Assembly: GCF_001263205.1 (NCBI RefSeq)
Contig: NZ_CP012333.1
Coordinates: 10,273,501-10,337,500 of the forward strand
DNA length: 64,000 bases
Reading direction: 5' to 3'
From: Labilithrix luteola
Lineage (GTDB): Bacteria; Myxococcota_A; Polyangia; Polyangiales; Polyangiaceae
Made by a program: the position numbers and the translations under genes. The notes below the pieces were generated by a model. It saw nothing but the letters and a program-made list of their open reading frames with translations. It was not told where the DNA came from and did no database searches. Shown piece by piece: positions 41,746-51,072 of the stretch. The first letter of the stretch is position 1. The number at the start of each line of letters is the position of its first letter.

Positions 41746-43532
41746 TCGCGGGGAGAGCGCACGCCAAGGTCATTGGCCGGCGCCCCTCGACAAGCATCGG
41801 GCGTCACGAACGTCCATCCCATGTCCGCACAGAACGCTTGCTTGTAAGCCTCCGGCGCGTCCAGGCCGAACCGTGCCCACGACGCGCCCGTGCAACGGGC
41901 AAAGTTCTCCTCCAGCGCCCGGTCGCCATCCGAGAAGTCGCGCGTCGAGAGCTTGGCGCGAAGTGCGTCGTCTTCGGGAGAGAGATACGCAGGGTGGATC
42001 AGCTTGCACGACGTGCCGCGAAGCTCGGACATCGCTCCGTAGTACTCGTCGACCTGGAACGCGAAGGTCGTGTACGGCACCAGCACGCCCGCTCCGCACT
42101 CGCCCGACGGAGGCGTGAGCTCGGTTCGCGCGTTGGGAATCGACCACGTCGGTACCGGGTGGAGCGGCAGATACTCGACCACCACGAGACCGAGCACGAC
42201 GAGGCCGACGGCTCGCCCCGCCCAGCGCGATCGGAGCGTGGAGAGCAGAAACGAGAGAAAGACCCCCGCGCCGAGCAGGGCTGCAAGGTGCACGAACACG
42301 CCTGCTCGGTTGGCAACGCGGAACGCGGGGATCACGCGCTGGACGAGGATCGCTGGCCCCAGGTCTTCGTCGTAGTAGCGGAGGCCTTGCGGCCCGAGCG
42401 AAACGGCAAGGGCCACGCTCCCGAGGACGAGAGCGAAGAAGCCGATCGCGCGAGCTTCCGGCGCGAGCCTTCGACGGAGCCGCGAACGCGAGAGCAAAAC
42501 GATGGTCACAGCAGCCGCGCCGAGCACGGTCCAACGGATTCCGTTCGTCCGCTCGTGGTAGTTGCCCGAGACGGAATCGCGCACCGAACGCGTGATCCCG
42601 CGCCGGGCGGCGATCAGATCGCGATCGCCGTAGCGCACATCGCCCGCCACGTAATCGACGAGGCGCGCGCCGAAGACGTGGAGATAGAGGTGTTGCTCTT
42701 CCCTGACCTTCTCCGGTTGCGTCACCGCGGGGAGGTGGCGGGCATCGGAGGGCGCGACGGGAACGAGTGCCGTCCACGCGAGGAACAAGGTGGCCGGCAA
42801 CCCCGCAAGCACGAGACGTCCGAGAGCCCGTAGGCGCGACGCTCGGCGCGGCAGCAGCGCTGCATAGAAGGCGATGAAGATCGGTGCAAAGACGACGACG
42901 AGGATGACGTAGTAGTGCGCGGCAAAGGCCACGAGCAGGAAAAGCGCCGCGGCGACGACGACCTCCCGTCTCGCACTCCAACGGAACGGCGGTGGAGCGC
43001 CCGCAAGGATCCGGATCCCGGCAACCGCGAGGGGCGCAAAGTAGAGACCTACGAGCGCGATGTGACACGCGGCACGCGCGCGCGTGTACGGAGAGATCGC
43101 CCACGCGACCGCGAGGGCGAACGCGACCAGGCGCGTCCAGCCAAGGAGCCGTCCGCACGCGTACATCGCGAGCCCACTCGTGACGAGGTAGGTCCAAACG
43201 ACCGCCGTGGGCATCAGCTCGGCGCGCATGAACGGAGCGAGCGCGAGGACGATCAGGCGCTCGTTCCAAGGGATGTAGACCGCAGAACCGTCGGGCGTCG
43301 TGATCTGATCGGAATAAATGGCCCCGAAGAGCAACTTGTGCGGCTCGTGACGGAACGTGTCGAGGACGAGTTGGTACTGCCACGGGTTCGTGACCGAGTC
43401 GCTTCCGTCGCCGAGCATCGACGACGCGTTCCCCCGAAGCAGCTCCACCGACGCGGGATGCAGCCAAATGAAGCCGAGCACCGTAAACAACACGGCGACC
43501 ACGACCAGCTCCAAGAGATACGCGCGGCGCAT
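41733..43532 (-). CDS. Polytopic membrane protein, GT-C glycosyltransferase-like
   Basis: First gene of the minus-strand glycan set, 599 residues. Around ten helices (for example LELVVVAVLFTVLGFIWL and LVAFALAVAWAISPYT) precede a C-terminal soluble region from about 470. The first outer loop (GDGSDSVTNPWQYQLVLDTF) contains a D-x3-N region at the site where GT-C enzymes keep their catalytic Asp. Its layout resembles the protein at 33330-35723. GT-C enzymes use polyprenyl-linked sugars made by GtrB-type partners, and such a gene lies two genes downstream. No exact family is assignable. Its end overlaps the flippase-like gene by 13 nt. Confidence 0.8.
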   Translation of the reverse strand: MRRAYLLELVVVAVLFTVLGFIWLHPASVELLRGNASSMLGDGSDSVTNPWQYQLVLDTFRHEPHKLLFGAIYSDQITTPDGSAVYIPWNERLIVLALAPFMRAELMPTAVVWTYLVTSGLAMYACGRLLGWTRLVAFALAVAWAISPYTRARAACHIALVGLYFAPLAVAGIRILAGAPPPFRWSARREVVVAAALFLLVAFAAHYYVILVVVFAPIFIAFYAALLPRRASRLRALGRLVLAGLPATLFLAWTALVPVAPSDARHLPAVTQPEKVREEQHLYLHVFGARLVDYVAGDVRYGDRDLIAARRGITRSVRDSVSGNYHERTNGIRWTVLGAAAVTIVLLSRSRLRRRLAPEARAIGFFALVLGSVALAVSLGPQGLRYYDEDLGPAILVQRVIPAFRVANRAGVFVHLAALLGAGVFLSFLLSTLRSRWAGRAVGLVVLGLVVVEYLPLHPVPTWSIPNARTELTPPSGECGAGVLVPYTTFAFQVDEYYGAMSELRGTSCKLIHPAYLSPEDDALRAKLSTRDFSDGDRALEENFARCTGASWARFGLDAPEAYKQAFCADMGWTFVTPDACRGAPANDLGVRSPRECLP

Positions 43533-43655
43533 CGAGAGCGCGTTCTAACGAGGAGGCGTCGAGATGGCGAGGACCGAGGCTTGGCACTGCAAAAATTCAC
43601 CGTCGAAATCCAAGGCGGCCCGGACGCCTGGACGCGAGACGCCGCGATGCGTTAG

Positions 43656-44387
43656 ATGCGAAGGCAAAAGAGGCCGCGCTTGAGCAGGATCCAGGACGTC
43701 GACGACTACGCTCGAAAGTGGCCCCAGTTCGACGACGACGTCGTCCCGCCCCTTCTCGAACGCTATCTCGCAGCGCGAAAGCCGCCGACGATCCTCGACG
43801 CCGGCTGTGGCGAAGGTTCCTTGGTGCGCGCGCTCGTCCGCCGCAAGCTCGTCTCTGAGCGCGTGCTCGCTTGCGATGCCTCTTCGGTCCGCATCGCCCG
43901 CCTCGACAAGCCCGGCACAGCCGTCACCGCGTTCGTCGACGACGTCGAGAAGCTCGAGAACGTCGACACCAGCTCGATCGATTTCTTCGTCTCGTCCCAG
44001 GTTATCGAACACGTCGACGACGAACGCATGCTCCACACCGTCGCGCGCGTGACGCGCCCAGGCGGGCTCGTCTACCTCTAGACGGTGCAGAAGCGTTGGT
44101 ATGGTTGGTACTACCATCGGAACGAAGCCGGGTGGGTCCTCGACCCAACCCATCTTCGCGAGTACCGCTCGGACGGCGAGCTCCTTCGCCACGTGAATCC
44201 GGATCAGTTTCTGGTTCGCGAGAACGTCAAGAGCCCCATCGCATATCCGGTCGCCGACTTCCTGCTTCGACGACTACGCCACGACGCCTACGCATACCGC
44301 AAACACACCTGGTTGCGAGCACTCCGCGCGGCGAAGGTGCGGCTGCCTGGCTATGCAATCTGGGAGCTCGTACTCGAGCGACTCTGA
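43656..44387 (+). pseudogene. SAM-methyltransferase gene interrupted by an in-frame TAG
   Basis: One reading frame of 244 codons with a single amber stop at 44079-44081. Before it, the protein has TILDAGCGEGSLV (SAM motif I), a VLACDASSVR acidic motif, FFVSSQVIEHVDD and RPGGLVYL. After it, TVQKRWYGWYYHRNEAGWVL then DPTHLREYRSDGELL continue the same methyltransferase family without a frameshift. The TAG sits where relatives have Ser (YLSTV). A single base change (TCG to TAG) would explain it. Translation could restart only beyond the motif I half, so the gene is probably non-functional unless amber is suppressed. ATG 43656 is the start. Confidence 0.75.
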
Positions 44388-44994
44388 GCGCACCTCGCGG
44401 TCACGCCAAAGACCGATCGATCGATCGCGCGCCCCCGCGGGTGGCACAACTGGCACACGCGAATTTGCGAAGAACTGTAGCATTCGCAACTCCTTCGCGC
44501 TCAAAAAGGTCCGGTTCGGGAATTGCAGTCATCCTGGGACGATGGGAACCGGATGGTGGTTCGCTGCAAGCGCTCTCGGCGCGATGCTCGTGTTGGATGC
44601 TCGACACGAAACGCTGGAAGCGATGGCGATGGCGTGGACTTCGCGCAATATCCGACGGAGGTTGCTGGGAAGACGTCGCTGGAACGCGCGTCGTCTTCAC
44701 GACCGTCACCGGCGAAACGAGCTACCTCGGCGAAGAAGGCTGGTGCAACGACGCGGGGCCGGCTGCCGTGAGGGGCATCGATTCCGTCCTCGCGGAGCTG
44801 TCGAAGCTACCTCGCTGAAGTTCGTTCTCGTCGAGGACGCACGGCGCCTCGGCGAGTGCCGGCTGCGCGGTGCTCCGGAGCGGTCGCGTTCTTCCATTTC
44901 GAGCGAACGGCCATCGCTTGAACCACTGGCTCTACGCGGATCCCCGTGGCAATGCTTCCCACTTCGCGGTAGACCTCCGCGGGGGGCGTAGGGG
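44388..44994 (+). other. Gap with possible decayed coding sequence
   Basis: No intact gene in 607 nt. The frame ending at 44818 has a coding-like stretch (GTRVVFTTVTGETSYLGEEG to VLAELSKLPR) with high third-position GC, and another frame just upstream reads ALGAMLVLDARHETLEAM. They might be pieces of a lost gene. I do not recognise a family. Confidence 0.3.
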
Positions 44995-46512
44995 TTGGCG
45001 ACGGGGATCAGGAAGCAGCGGATTGCCGTCGTCACCGTTGGCTTGCTGGCCAGCGCGGCGTTCATGTATCTCGCGGTCCGTCGGCTGGACTTCGGTTCGC
45101 TCCGATCCGTCCTGGCGAGCGCACGAATCTGGCCCTGGGTTCCTCTCGGAATCCTCTCGTACGTGGGCGGGCACGTCCTCCGCGGCCAGCGTTGCCGGCT
45201 CCTCGTGAGCAAAGACGCGAGCCTTGGCCTCGGCACGGCAAGCAACGTCGTCGTCGTCGGCTACGCGTCGAACAACGTCTTCCCGGCTCGACTCGGTGAG
45301 TTCGTTCGCGCCGGCATGCTGGCCGAGCGAACCGGCATGCCCGTCGCTCAATCGCTGGTCGTCACGTTCATCGAGCGCGTCTTCGACGGCCTCGCGATCC
45401 TCGTCTTGCTCGTTCTCGGCACGTTGAGCGGCAATGCTCCGCCTTGGATGCACGAGCTCGTACGCGTCGCACTCGTTGTCTTCGGTAGCGCCTGCGCGGT
45501 GATGGTGCTCGGCGCCCACTCCCCCAGCTTCGTCGTCACCGCGGCGTCGCGCATTGGTACGAAGCTCGGTGAGAAGTGGCACGACCGGCTCGTTGCCCTC
45601 GCCACGAGCATCACGAGCGCCGGTGCATGCCTTCGTAGCCCACGCGACGCGATCAGCATCGCGCTCTACAGCTTGCTCATCTGGACCTTGGAGGCTGGCC
45701 TCTTCATCGCCCTTCTCCCCGCCTTCGGCTTGCCCCTTCGGTTCGCGACGGGCGCCGTGGCGATGAGCGTGACGAACCTCGGCCTCCTCGTGCCGTCGAG
45801 CCCGGGCTTCGTGGGGCCCTTCCACTTCTTCTGCTCACGTGCGGTCATGGCGAGCGGCGTCGCCGAGGCCACCGCGCTAGGCTACGCGACGGTGGTCCAC
45901 CTCGCCTTCTTCGTCCCGGTCACCCTCTGGGGCGCGGGAGCGATGCTCTGGTACGGCGTGCAGGTCGGCGCCACGGCGGCCATGGCGCGCGCCGCGCGGA
46001 AAGAGGCCAAGACCACGCTCGTGCAGGGCATCCAGGTCCACGAAGTGGCGTCGCTCCCCAGGGTGCGCGTCGAGGAAACGACCACCCCGTTCGTGCGGGC
46101 CCTGGTCGAAGCAGTCGTCGTGCCAGAAGGAACGCAGGCCAGCACGGCGGTGATCGACGATACCGCGGTCTTCGTCTACGGCCAGCTGCGCGAGCTGCCT
46201 CCCTCGCTCGGCCTCCTCTTCGAGTGCGGGATGACGTTCTTCCGATTCGTCACCCGCCTTCGCTATTTGCGTGGATACTGCAACCTTTCGCTCGACACGC
46301 GGCGCCGCTGGCTCCACGCTTGGGCGGAGAGCCCGTACGCGCTGTTCCGCAAGCTGATGAAGCCCATTCGCGGGGTTGCGCTGCTCGGCTACTACGACCA
46401 TCCCATCACTCGCGCCTCCATCCTCGAATCACCCGAGGCGCTTCTGGCGCCTGCATCGCTGGTGCGAGGCAAGGAGCTCGACACGAAAACCGCGGCTGAA
46501 GCACAGTCATGA
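44995..46512 (+). CDS. UPF0104/LPG-flippase-like membrane protein fused to a GMC-partner-like domain
   Basis: Protein of 505 residues. Residues about 1-330 form a polytopic membrane domain like the UPF0104/lysylphosphatidylglycerol synthase transmembrane family: PARLGEFVRAGMLAERTGMP, VTFIERVFDGLAILVLL and PSSPGFVGPFHF are family motifs. Residues about 370-505 form a soluble C-terminal domain (FECGMTFFRFVTRLRYLRGY, RRRWLHAWAESPYALFRKLM, RGVALLGYYDHP). That resembles the small helical domain or subunit found before GMC oxidoreductases. The next gene, overlapping by ATGA, is such an oxidoreductase. Start is TTG 44995 with G-rich sequence upstream. The fusion suggests a membrane-bound lipid is handed to the oxidase. 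Confidence 0.82.
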   Translation: MATGIRKQRIAVVTVGLLASAAFMYLAVRRLDFGSLRSVLASARIWPWVPLGILSYVGGHVLRGQRCRLLVSKDASLGLGTASNVVVVGYASNNVFPARLGEFVRAGMLAERTGMPVAQSLVVTFIERVFDGLAILVLLVLGTLSGNAPPWMHELVRVALVVFGSACAVMVLGAHSPSFVVTAASRIGTKLGEKWHDRLVALATSITSAGACLRSPRDAISIALYSLLIWTLEAGLFIALLPAFGLPLRFATGAVAMSVTNLGLLVPSSPGFVGPFHFFCSRAVMASGVAEATALGYATVVHLAFFVPVTLWGAGAMLWYGVQVGATAAMARAARKEAKTTLVQGIQVHEVASLPRVRVEETTTPFVRALVEAVVVPEGTQASTAVIDDTAVFVYGQLRELPPSLGLLFECGMTFFRFVTRLRYLRGYCNLSLDTRRRWLHAWAESPYALFRKLMKPIRGVALLGYYDHPITRASILESPEALLAPASLVRGKELDTKTAAEAQS

Positions 46513-47978
46513 CCGAACGCGCCGTACGCACTCAGGTGCTCATCATCGGGTCGGGTGCTGGAGGCTCCGTCACCGCTCTCGAGTTCGCTCGCGCGGGCGT
46601 CGACGTCACGATTCTCGAAGAAGGCAAGCGCCACGACCGCACGACGGACTACGCGCTCGGTACCACCGAGAGCATGAAGCGCCTCTATCGCCGACGCGGA
46701 ATGATGCCGATCGTCGGACGCGTGCCGATGGGCTACGTCGAGGGGCGCTGCGTCGGCGGTAGCACGGAGATCAACAGCGGCTTCTGGCATCGCACGCCGC
46801 GCGAAGTGCTCGTGCGCTGGCGTGCACAGTTCGACCTCGAAGGCGCCTCCGTCGAAGACCTCGCCCCGCACTTCGACTGGTGCGAGGAGCAGCTCTCCGT
46901 CGGTCTCTCCGACCGCCCCTGGGCGAAGAGCACGGAGATCTTCGCTCGAGGCGCCGACGCCATGGGCTGGGCTTCGAAGGAAGTCCCCCGCGCGGCAACG
47001 AACTGCCAGAACAGCAACGCTTGCGCGACCGGCTGCGCGACCGGCGCCAAACAAGGCATGAGCATCTCGCTCCTGCCGAAGGCCGAAGCGGCCGGCGCTC
47101 GCCTGATCACGGGCGCCCACGTGAAGCTGCTCGTCAAGAGCGGCGATCGAATCACGGGCGTGCTCGCCGAGCTGGACGATCCGGAGAGCGGCACGCGGCG
47201 CATGGTGCGGATCGACGCCGAGCATGTCTTCGTCTGCGCCGGTCCGACCGAGACGCCTGCCCTACTTCGACGAAGCGGAATCAAGTTCCACGTCGGCGAC
47301 ACGCTGCTCGTCCATCCCATGCTCAAGGTCGTGGCGCGCTTCCCCGAGCGGATCGACGCCTACGACAACGTCCTGCCGCTCCTGCAGGTGCGAGAGTTCT
47401 GGCCGGAGGTTTCGATGGGCGGCGCGTTCTTCACGCCGGGCCACGCCGCGCTCTCCCTGAGCGACAACTGGGCTCCCAAGCGCCTCCAGCACCTCCGCAA
47501 CATGGCCGGCTATTACGTGGCCGTGCGAGGTCGGGGTCGCGGCCAGGTCCGCCCGGGCGTCCTCGGCGACGACAGCACGGTCCTGCGCTACGAGCTGGCC
47601 GACGAGGACGTAGTGAACCTCTCCGACGGCCTTGCGCGCCTCTCCGAGCTGCTACTCGCCGCCGGTGCCGAAGAGGTCTTCCCCTCCGTCCAGGGGCTCC
47701 CGAGTATCAAGACGGAACGCGACGCCGTTCGCTGGCTCGACGACCGAATCCCGCGGAGCGCCCTCAGCCTCACCACAGTGCATGCCTTCTCCACGTGCCC
47801 GATCGGCGAGCGCGTCGACCGGTGTGCGGCCGATTCCTTCGGGAAAATGGCTCGTTTTTCGAACCTCTACGTCAACGACGCGAGCATGTTGCCCGACTCG
47901 CCGGGCGTGAACCCTCAAGGCAGCGTCATGGCCTTCGCGCGTCGCAACGCTCTTCACTTCCTCGACGCGCAGTCCTAA
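46509..47978 (+). CDS. GMC-family FAD-dependent oxidoreductase
   Basis: Flavoprotein of 489 residues. The Rossmann FAD site VLIIGSGAGGSVTALEFARA lies at residues 10-29, followed by the GMC motif MGYVEGRCVGGSTEINSGFW, and a C-terminal block VNDASMLPDSPGVNPQGSVM. The usual catalytic His is probably in the TVHAFSTCPIGE region, and several Cys (NSNACATGCATGAKQ) form an insert common in related cholesterol-oxidase/long-chain-alcohol-oxidase-like enzymes. It should oxidise an alcohol or sterol-like lipid to a carbonyl. Its start overlaps the upstream fusion gene (ATGA), and the first SDR gene follows 13 nt later, so the three are coupled. Confidence 0.92.
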   Translation: MTERAVRTQVLIIGSGAGGSVTALEFARAGVDVTILEEGKRHDRTTDYALGTTESMKRLYRRRGMMPIVGRVPMGYVEGRCVGGSTEINSGFWHRTPREVLVRWRAQFDLEGASVEDLAPHFDWCEEQLSVGLSDRPWAKSTEIFARGADAMGWASKEVPRAATNCQNSNACATGCATGAKQGMSISLLPKAEAAGARLITGAHVKLLVKSGDRITGVLAELDDPESGTRRMVRIDAEHVFVCAGPTETPALLRRSGIKFHVGDTLLVHPMLKVVARFPERIDAYDNVLPLLQVREFWPEVSMGGAFFTPGHAALSLSDNWAPKRLQHLRNMAGYYVAVRGRGRGQVRPGVLGDDSTVLRYELADEDVVNLSDGLARLSELLLAAGAEEVFPSVQGLPSIKTERDAVRWLDDRIPRSALSLTTVHAFSTCPIGERVDRCAADSFGKMARFSNLYVNDASMLPDSPGVNPQGSVMAFARRNALHFLDAQS

Positions 47979-47991
47979 GACACCACCCCGC

Positions 47992-49038
47992 ATGACTCTT
48001 GCCATCGTCACTGGCGCGCCCGGCTGGCTGGGTACCCGCCTCGTGCAGTCTCTCATTCGAGGGGTCGTCGACGTTCCGTCGCTTGGACCGTCGGATCGTA
48101 AGGTCCGATGCCTCGTCCTGCCGGATGCCGACATCACGGAGCTCACCGCTCTCGGTCCTCAAGTCGAGATCGTGCGGGGCGACGTGAGCGACGCGAACTC
48201 GCTCGTTCCCCTCTTCGAGGGCGCGCGCGGCGCCACGGTCTTCCACGCCGCCGGTGTCATCCACCCCACGCGCGGCACGAAGCAGTTCTTCGACGTCAAC
48301 GTGCAAGGCACGACCAACATGATCGAGGGCGCGAAGAAGGCCGGCGCGCGCCGCTTCGTCCACGTGTCGTCGAACTCGCCCATCGGGACGAACCCCACCG
48401 AAGAGCACGTCTTCGACGAGAAGGCGCCGTACAACCCGTACATGCTCTACGGCAAGACGAAGATGCTTGCCGAGCAGGTCGTCAACAACGCCCACGCCAC
48501 GGGCGAGATCGAGACGGTCATCATCCGGCCGCCGTGGTTCTACGGGCCCGGCCAACCGCCGCGTCAGACGCTCTTCTTCCAGATGATCCGCGACGGCAAA
48601 GCGCCCATCGTCGGCAACGGAAAGAACCGTCGCTCGATGGCCTACGTCGACAACATTTGCCAGGGCCTGCTCCTCTGCGAGCGCGTCGAAAAGGCCGCCG
48701 GGCAGACGTACTGGATCGCCGACCGCACGCCTTATCCGATGAACGACATCATCGATACGATCGAGCGGGTGATGGAGAAGGACTTCGGCGTTTCCTGCGT
48801 GCACAAGCGCATGAAGCTACCGGGCTTCGCGAGCGAAGTGGCGTGGGTCATCGACGCCACGATCCAGGGCGCCGGCGCCTACCACCAGAAACTCCACGTG
48901 CTCAGCGAGATGAACAAGACCATCGCCTGCACCATCGCGAAGGCGGAAGCGGAGCTCGGGTACGACCCGAAGGTGGACCTCGAGCTCGGCATGCGCCGCT
49001 CGATTCAGTGGATGCTCGATCGAGGTGAGAAGCTATGA
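47992..49038 (+). CDS. NAD-dependent epimerase/dehydratase, 3-beta-HSD-like
   Basis: Extended short-chain dehydrogenase of 348 residues. The NAD(P) motif TGAPGWLGT lies at residues 7-15; catalytic residues are Ser in VHVSSNSPIG, and Tyr and Lys in YGKTK near residue 153. IRPPWFYGPGQPPRQTLFF and the later RRSMAYVDNICQG are typical of 3-beta-hydroxysteroid dehydrogenase/OleD-like members. It should act on a hydroxyl or beta-keto group of a lipid. Its stop overlaps the next gene's start by ATGA at 49035. In sequence the two SDRs are clearly different enzymes. Confidence 0.9.
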   Translation: MTLAIVTGAPGWLGTRLVQSLIRGVVDVPSLGPSDRKVRCLVLPDADITELTALGPQVEIVRGDVSDANSLVPLFEGARGATVFHAAGVIHPTRGTKQFFDVNVQGTTNMIEGAKKAGARRFVHVSSNSPIGTNPTEEHVFDEKAPYNPYMLYGKTKMLAEQVVNNAHATGEIETVIIRPPWFYGPGQPPRQTLFFQMIRDGKAPIVGNGKNRRSMAYVDNICQGLLLCERVEKAAGQTYWIADRTPYPMNDIIDTIERVMEKDFGVSCVHKRMKLPGFASEVAWVIDATIQGAGAYHQKLHVLSEMNKTIACTIAKAEAELGYDPKVDLELGMRRSIQWMLDRGEKL

Positions 49039-50078
49039 GCGGAATTCAGCTGGTCACGGGCGGCGCGGGCTACTTCGGAACGCTCCTCGTCGAGGCGCTC
49101 GTCAAAGAGGGCAAGAAGGTTCGCATCCTCGACATCCACGATGCCGACCTGCCGAACGGCGTCGAGAAGATCCGCGCGGACATCCGTGACGCCGCGGCCG
49201 TCGAGCGCGCGTGCGAGGGCGTCGAAGTGATTCATCACAACGTCGCGCTCGTGCCCCTCGCCAAGGACAAGGAAGCGTTCTTCGCCGTCAACGAAGGTGG
49301 AACGAAGAACCTCCTCGAGGCGGCTCTCAAGAAGAAGGTCCGCAAGGTCGTCAGCACCTCGTCGAGCGCGGTCTACGGCGCCCCGGCCAGAAACCCCGTC
49401 GACGACAACACGCCCACGCTCCCCGCCGAGGACTACGGCAAGGCGAAGCTTGCCGCCGAGCACCTCTGCCACGACTACGAGAAGCGCGGTCTCGACGTCA
49501 CGATCATCCGTCCCCGCACGATCATGGGCCATGGCCGCCTCGGCATCATGCAGATCCTCTTCGAGTGGATCCGCCAGGGCCGCAACATCCCGGTGCTCGG
49601 CCGTGGCGACAACGTCTACCAGTTCGTTCATGCCGACGACCTCGCGAGCGCGTGCCTCAAGGCCGCCGAACGGCCCGGCTCGACGATCTACAACGTGGGC
49701 GCCGAGAACTTCGGGACGATGCGTGGCCTCCTCGAGTCGCTCGTGCGTCACGCCGGAACGGGCAGCCGCGTGGTGTCGGTCCCCTCCTCGCCGGCCGTTG
49801 CGATGATGAAGGTCACGAGCCGTCTCGGCGTCTCGCCGCTCGGGGCGTACCACGCGCTCATGTACGGCAAGTCGATGCACTTCGACGTCTCGCGCACGAA
49901 GCGCGAGCTCGACTGGAGCGCGAAGTACTCGAACGAGGAAATGTTCGCCGACTCCTACGACTGGTACATCCGGCACCGCGACGAGGTCCTCCATCGTCGC
50001 AACGCCTCGCATCACCGGTCGCCCGTTCGCCAGGGCGTCCTGTCGGCCGTCTCCGTAGCGCTCAACTTCGCGCGCTGA
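49035..50078 (+). CDS. NAD-dependent epimerase/dehydratase, second enzyme of the pair
   Basis: Extended SDR of 347 residues. The NAD site TGGAGYFG is at residues 8-15. The triad is Ser in STSSSAVYG and Tyr/Lys in YGKAK near residues 136-140. IIRPRTIMGHGRLGIMQILF, FVHADDLASA and a C-terminal helix complete the family pattern. It belongs to the 3-beta-HSD/nucleoside-diphosphate-sugar-epimerase group and cannot be assigned to a substrate. It is the last gene of the operon, followed by an 11-bp inverted repeat at 50113-50143. Confidence 0.9.
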   Translation: MSGIQLVTGGAGYFGTLLVEALVKEGKKVRILDIHDADLPNGVEKIRADIRDAAAVERACEGVEVIHHNVALVPLAKDKEAFFAVNEGGTKNLLEAALKKKVRKVVSTSSSAVYGAPARNPVDDNTPTLPAEDYGKAKLAAEHLCHDYEKRGLDVTIIRPRTIMGHGRLGIMQILFEWIRQGRNIPVLGRGDNVYQFVHADDLASACLKAAERPGSTIYNVGAENFGTMRGLLESLVRHAGTGSRVVSVPSSPAVAMMKVTSRLGVSPLGAYHALMYGKSMHFDVSRTKRELDWSAKYSNEEMFADSYDWYIRHRDEVLHRRNASHHRSPVRQGVLSAVSVALNFAR

Positions 50079-50112
50079 CCTCGCTACTGCGAGTAGGCGA
50101 CAGGCGATGTCT

Positions 50113-50143
50113 TCGCAAACGTCATCCGGTACGACGTTTGCGA
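50113..50143. terminator. Inverted repeat, probable bidirectional terminator
   Basis: TCGCAAACGTC (50113-50123) and GACGTTTGCGA (50133-50143) form a perfect 11-bp stem with a 9-nt loop, between the convergent genes ending at 50078 and 50197. No U-tract follows on either strand, so a strong terminator is likely but not certain. Confidence 0.55.
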
Positions 50144-50196
50144 GCACATCACCCGCTGCCTGGCAGACCCCTCGGGTCCGACGCCAGCAGATGCGC

Positions 50197-50937
50197 CTAG
50201 CGGCCGATGCCCCAGATTTCGCCCGTGGCCCAGGTCGCGTCGAGAAGGGCCAGGACGACGTGAACGACTTCTTCCGGCGTGCCGAAGCGGCCGAGTTGGG
50301 AGCGCGTCGCGAGGCGGTGCTGACGGAGCGGATCGGCGTCCGCTTCGGGATCGGCGACGATGCCGAGCTCCGCGATGTTCACGCGGACGTCCGGCGCCAA
50401 CTCCACGGCGAGAGCACGGAGGCCGGTGCGGACAGCGCCCTTCGCCGTGAGGTACGCGACGTGGTGCTCGTACGGACGCGTGGTGCCGGCGTCGCCGAGG
50501 GCCACGACCGCGCCCTTGGCCTTCGCCAGATCGCCGGCAAGCGCGTGGACGAGGAGCAGCGGCGCGATGCAGTGAACGGTGAGCGTGCGCTCGAGATCTT
50601 CGCGACGAAGCTCGTCGAACGGCGTGCGGGGGAATGGTCCGCAGGCGAGGACGATGTCGTCGATGCTTCCGCGCTCGTCGGTGGCCGGGATGGCGGTGCG
50701 CAGCCCCTCGACGATCTGCGAGACGGCGTCGCGATGCGTGAGATCGGCACAGACGACCTGGGCCGGACCGCGTCCTCGGTCGAGGCTGATCGCCATCTGC
50801 GCCAGCTTGTTCGGATCGCGCGCGGTGAGCACGATCTCGTCTCCCCGGTTTGCGAGAGCTTCGCTGATGGCGACGCCCAGGCGACCGGTCGCGCCCACGA
50901 CCAAGACCCTTCGGCTCTTCCGAGCTGCGGCGGACAT
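50197..50937 (-). CDS. Short-chain dehydrogenase/reductase (classical SDR)
   Basis: Classical SDR of 246 residues from ATG 50937. The NAD(P)-binding motif VVGATGRLG is near residue 12 and the catalytic YLTAK (YxxxK) near 160, with GDAG before it. The C-terminal substrate loop is short. It converges with the lipid-oxidation-type operon but is on the opposite strand and separated by a terminator-like repeat, so it may or may not serve the same pathway. Substrate unknown. Confidence 0.88.
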   Translation of the reverse strand: MSAAARKSRRVLVVGATGRLGVAISEALANRGDEIVLTARDPNKLAQMAISLDRGRGPAQVVCADLTHRDAVSQIVEGLRTAIPATDERGSIDDIVLACGPFPRTPFDELRREDLERTLTVHCIAPLLLVHALAGDLAKAKGAVVALGDAGTTRPYEHHVAYLTAKGAVRTGLRALAVELAPDVRVNIAELGIVADPEADADPLRQHRLATRSQLGRFGTPEEVVHVVLALLDATWATGEIWGIGR

Positions 50938-51072
50938 GGGCTCGGGTATACCTGAAACGCCACCTTTCCGGATCGGGAATGCCGCAGGGGTCGGTCGTCC
51001 GGCGAATGTCAGGCGGGGGACCGGCAAGAGCATGGTGTCCCTCCGGCCGGATCACGTGTAAAAAGGGAGGGC

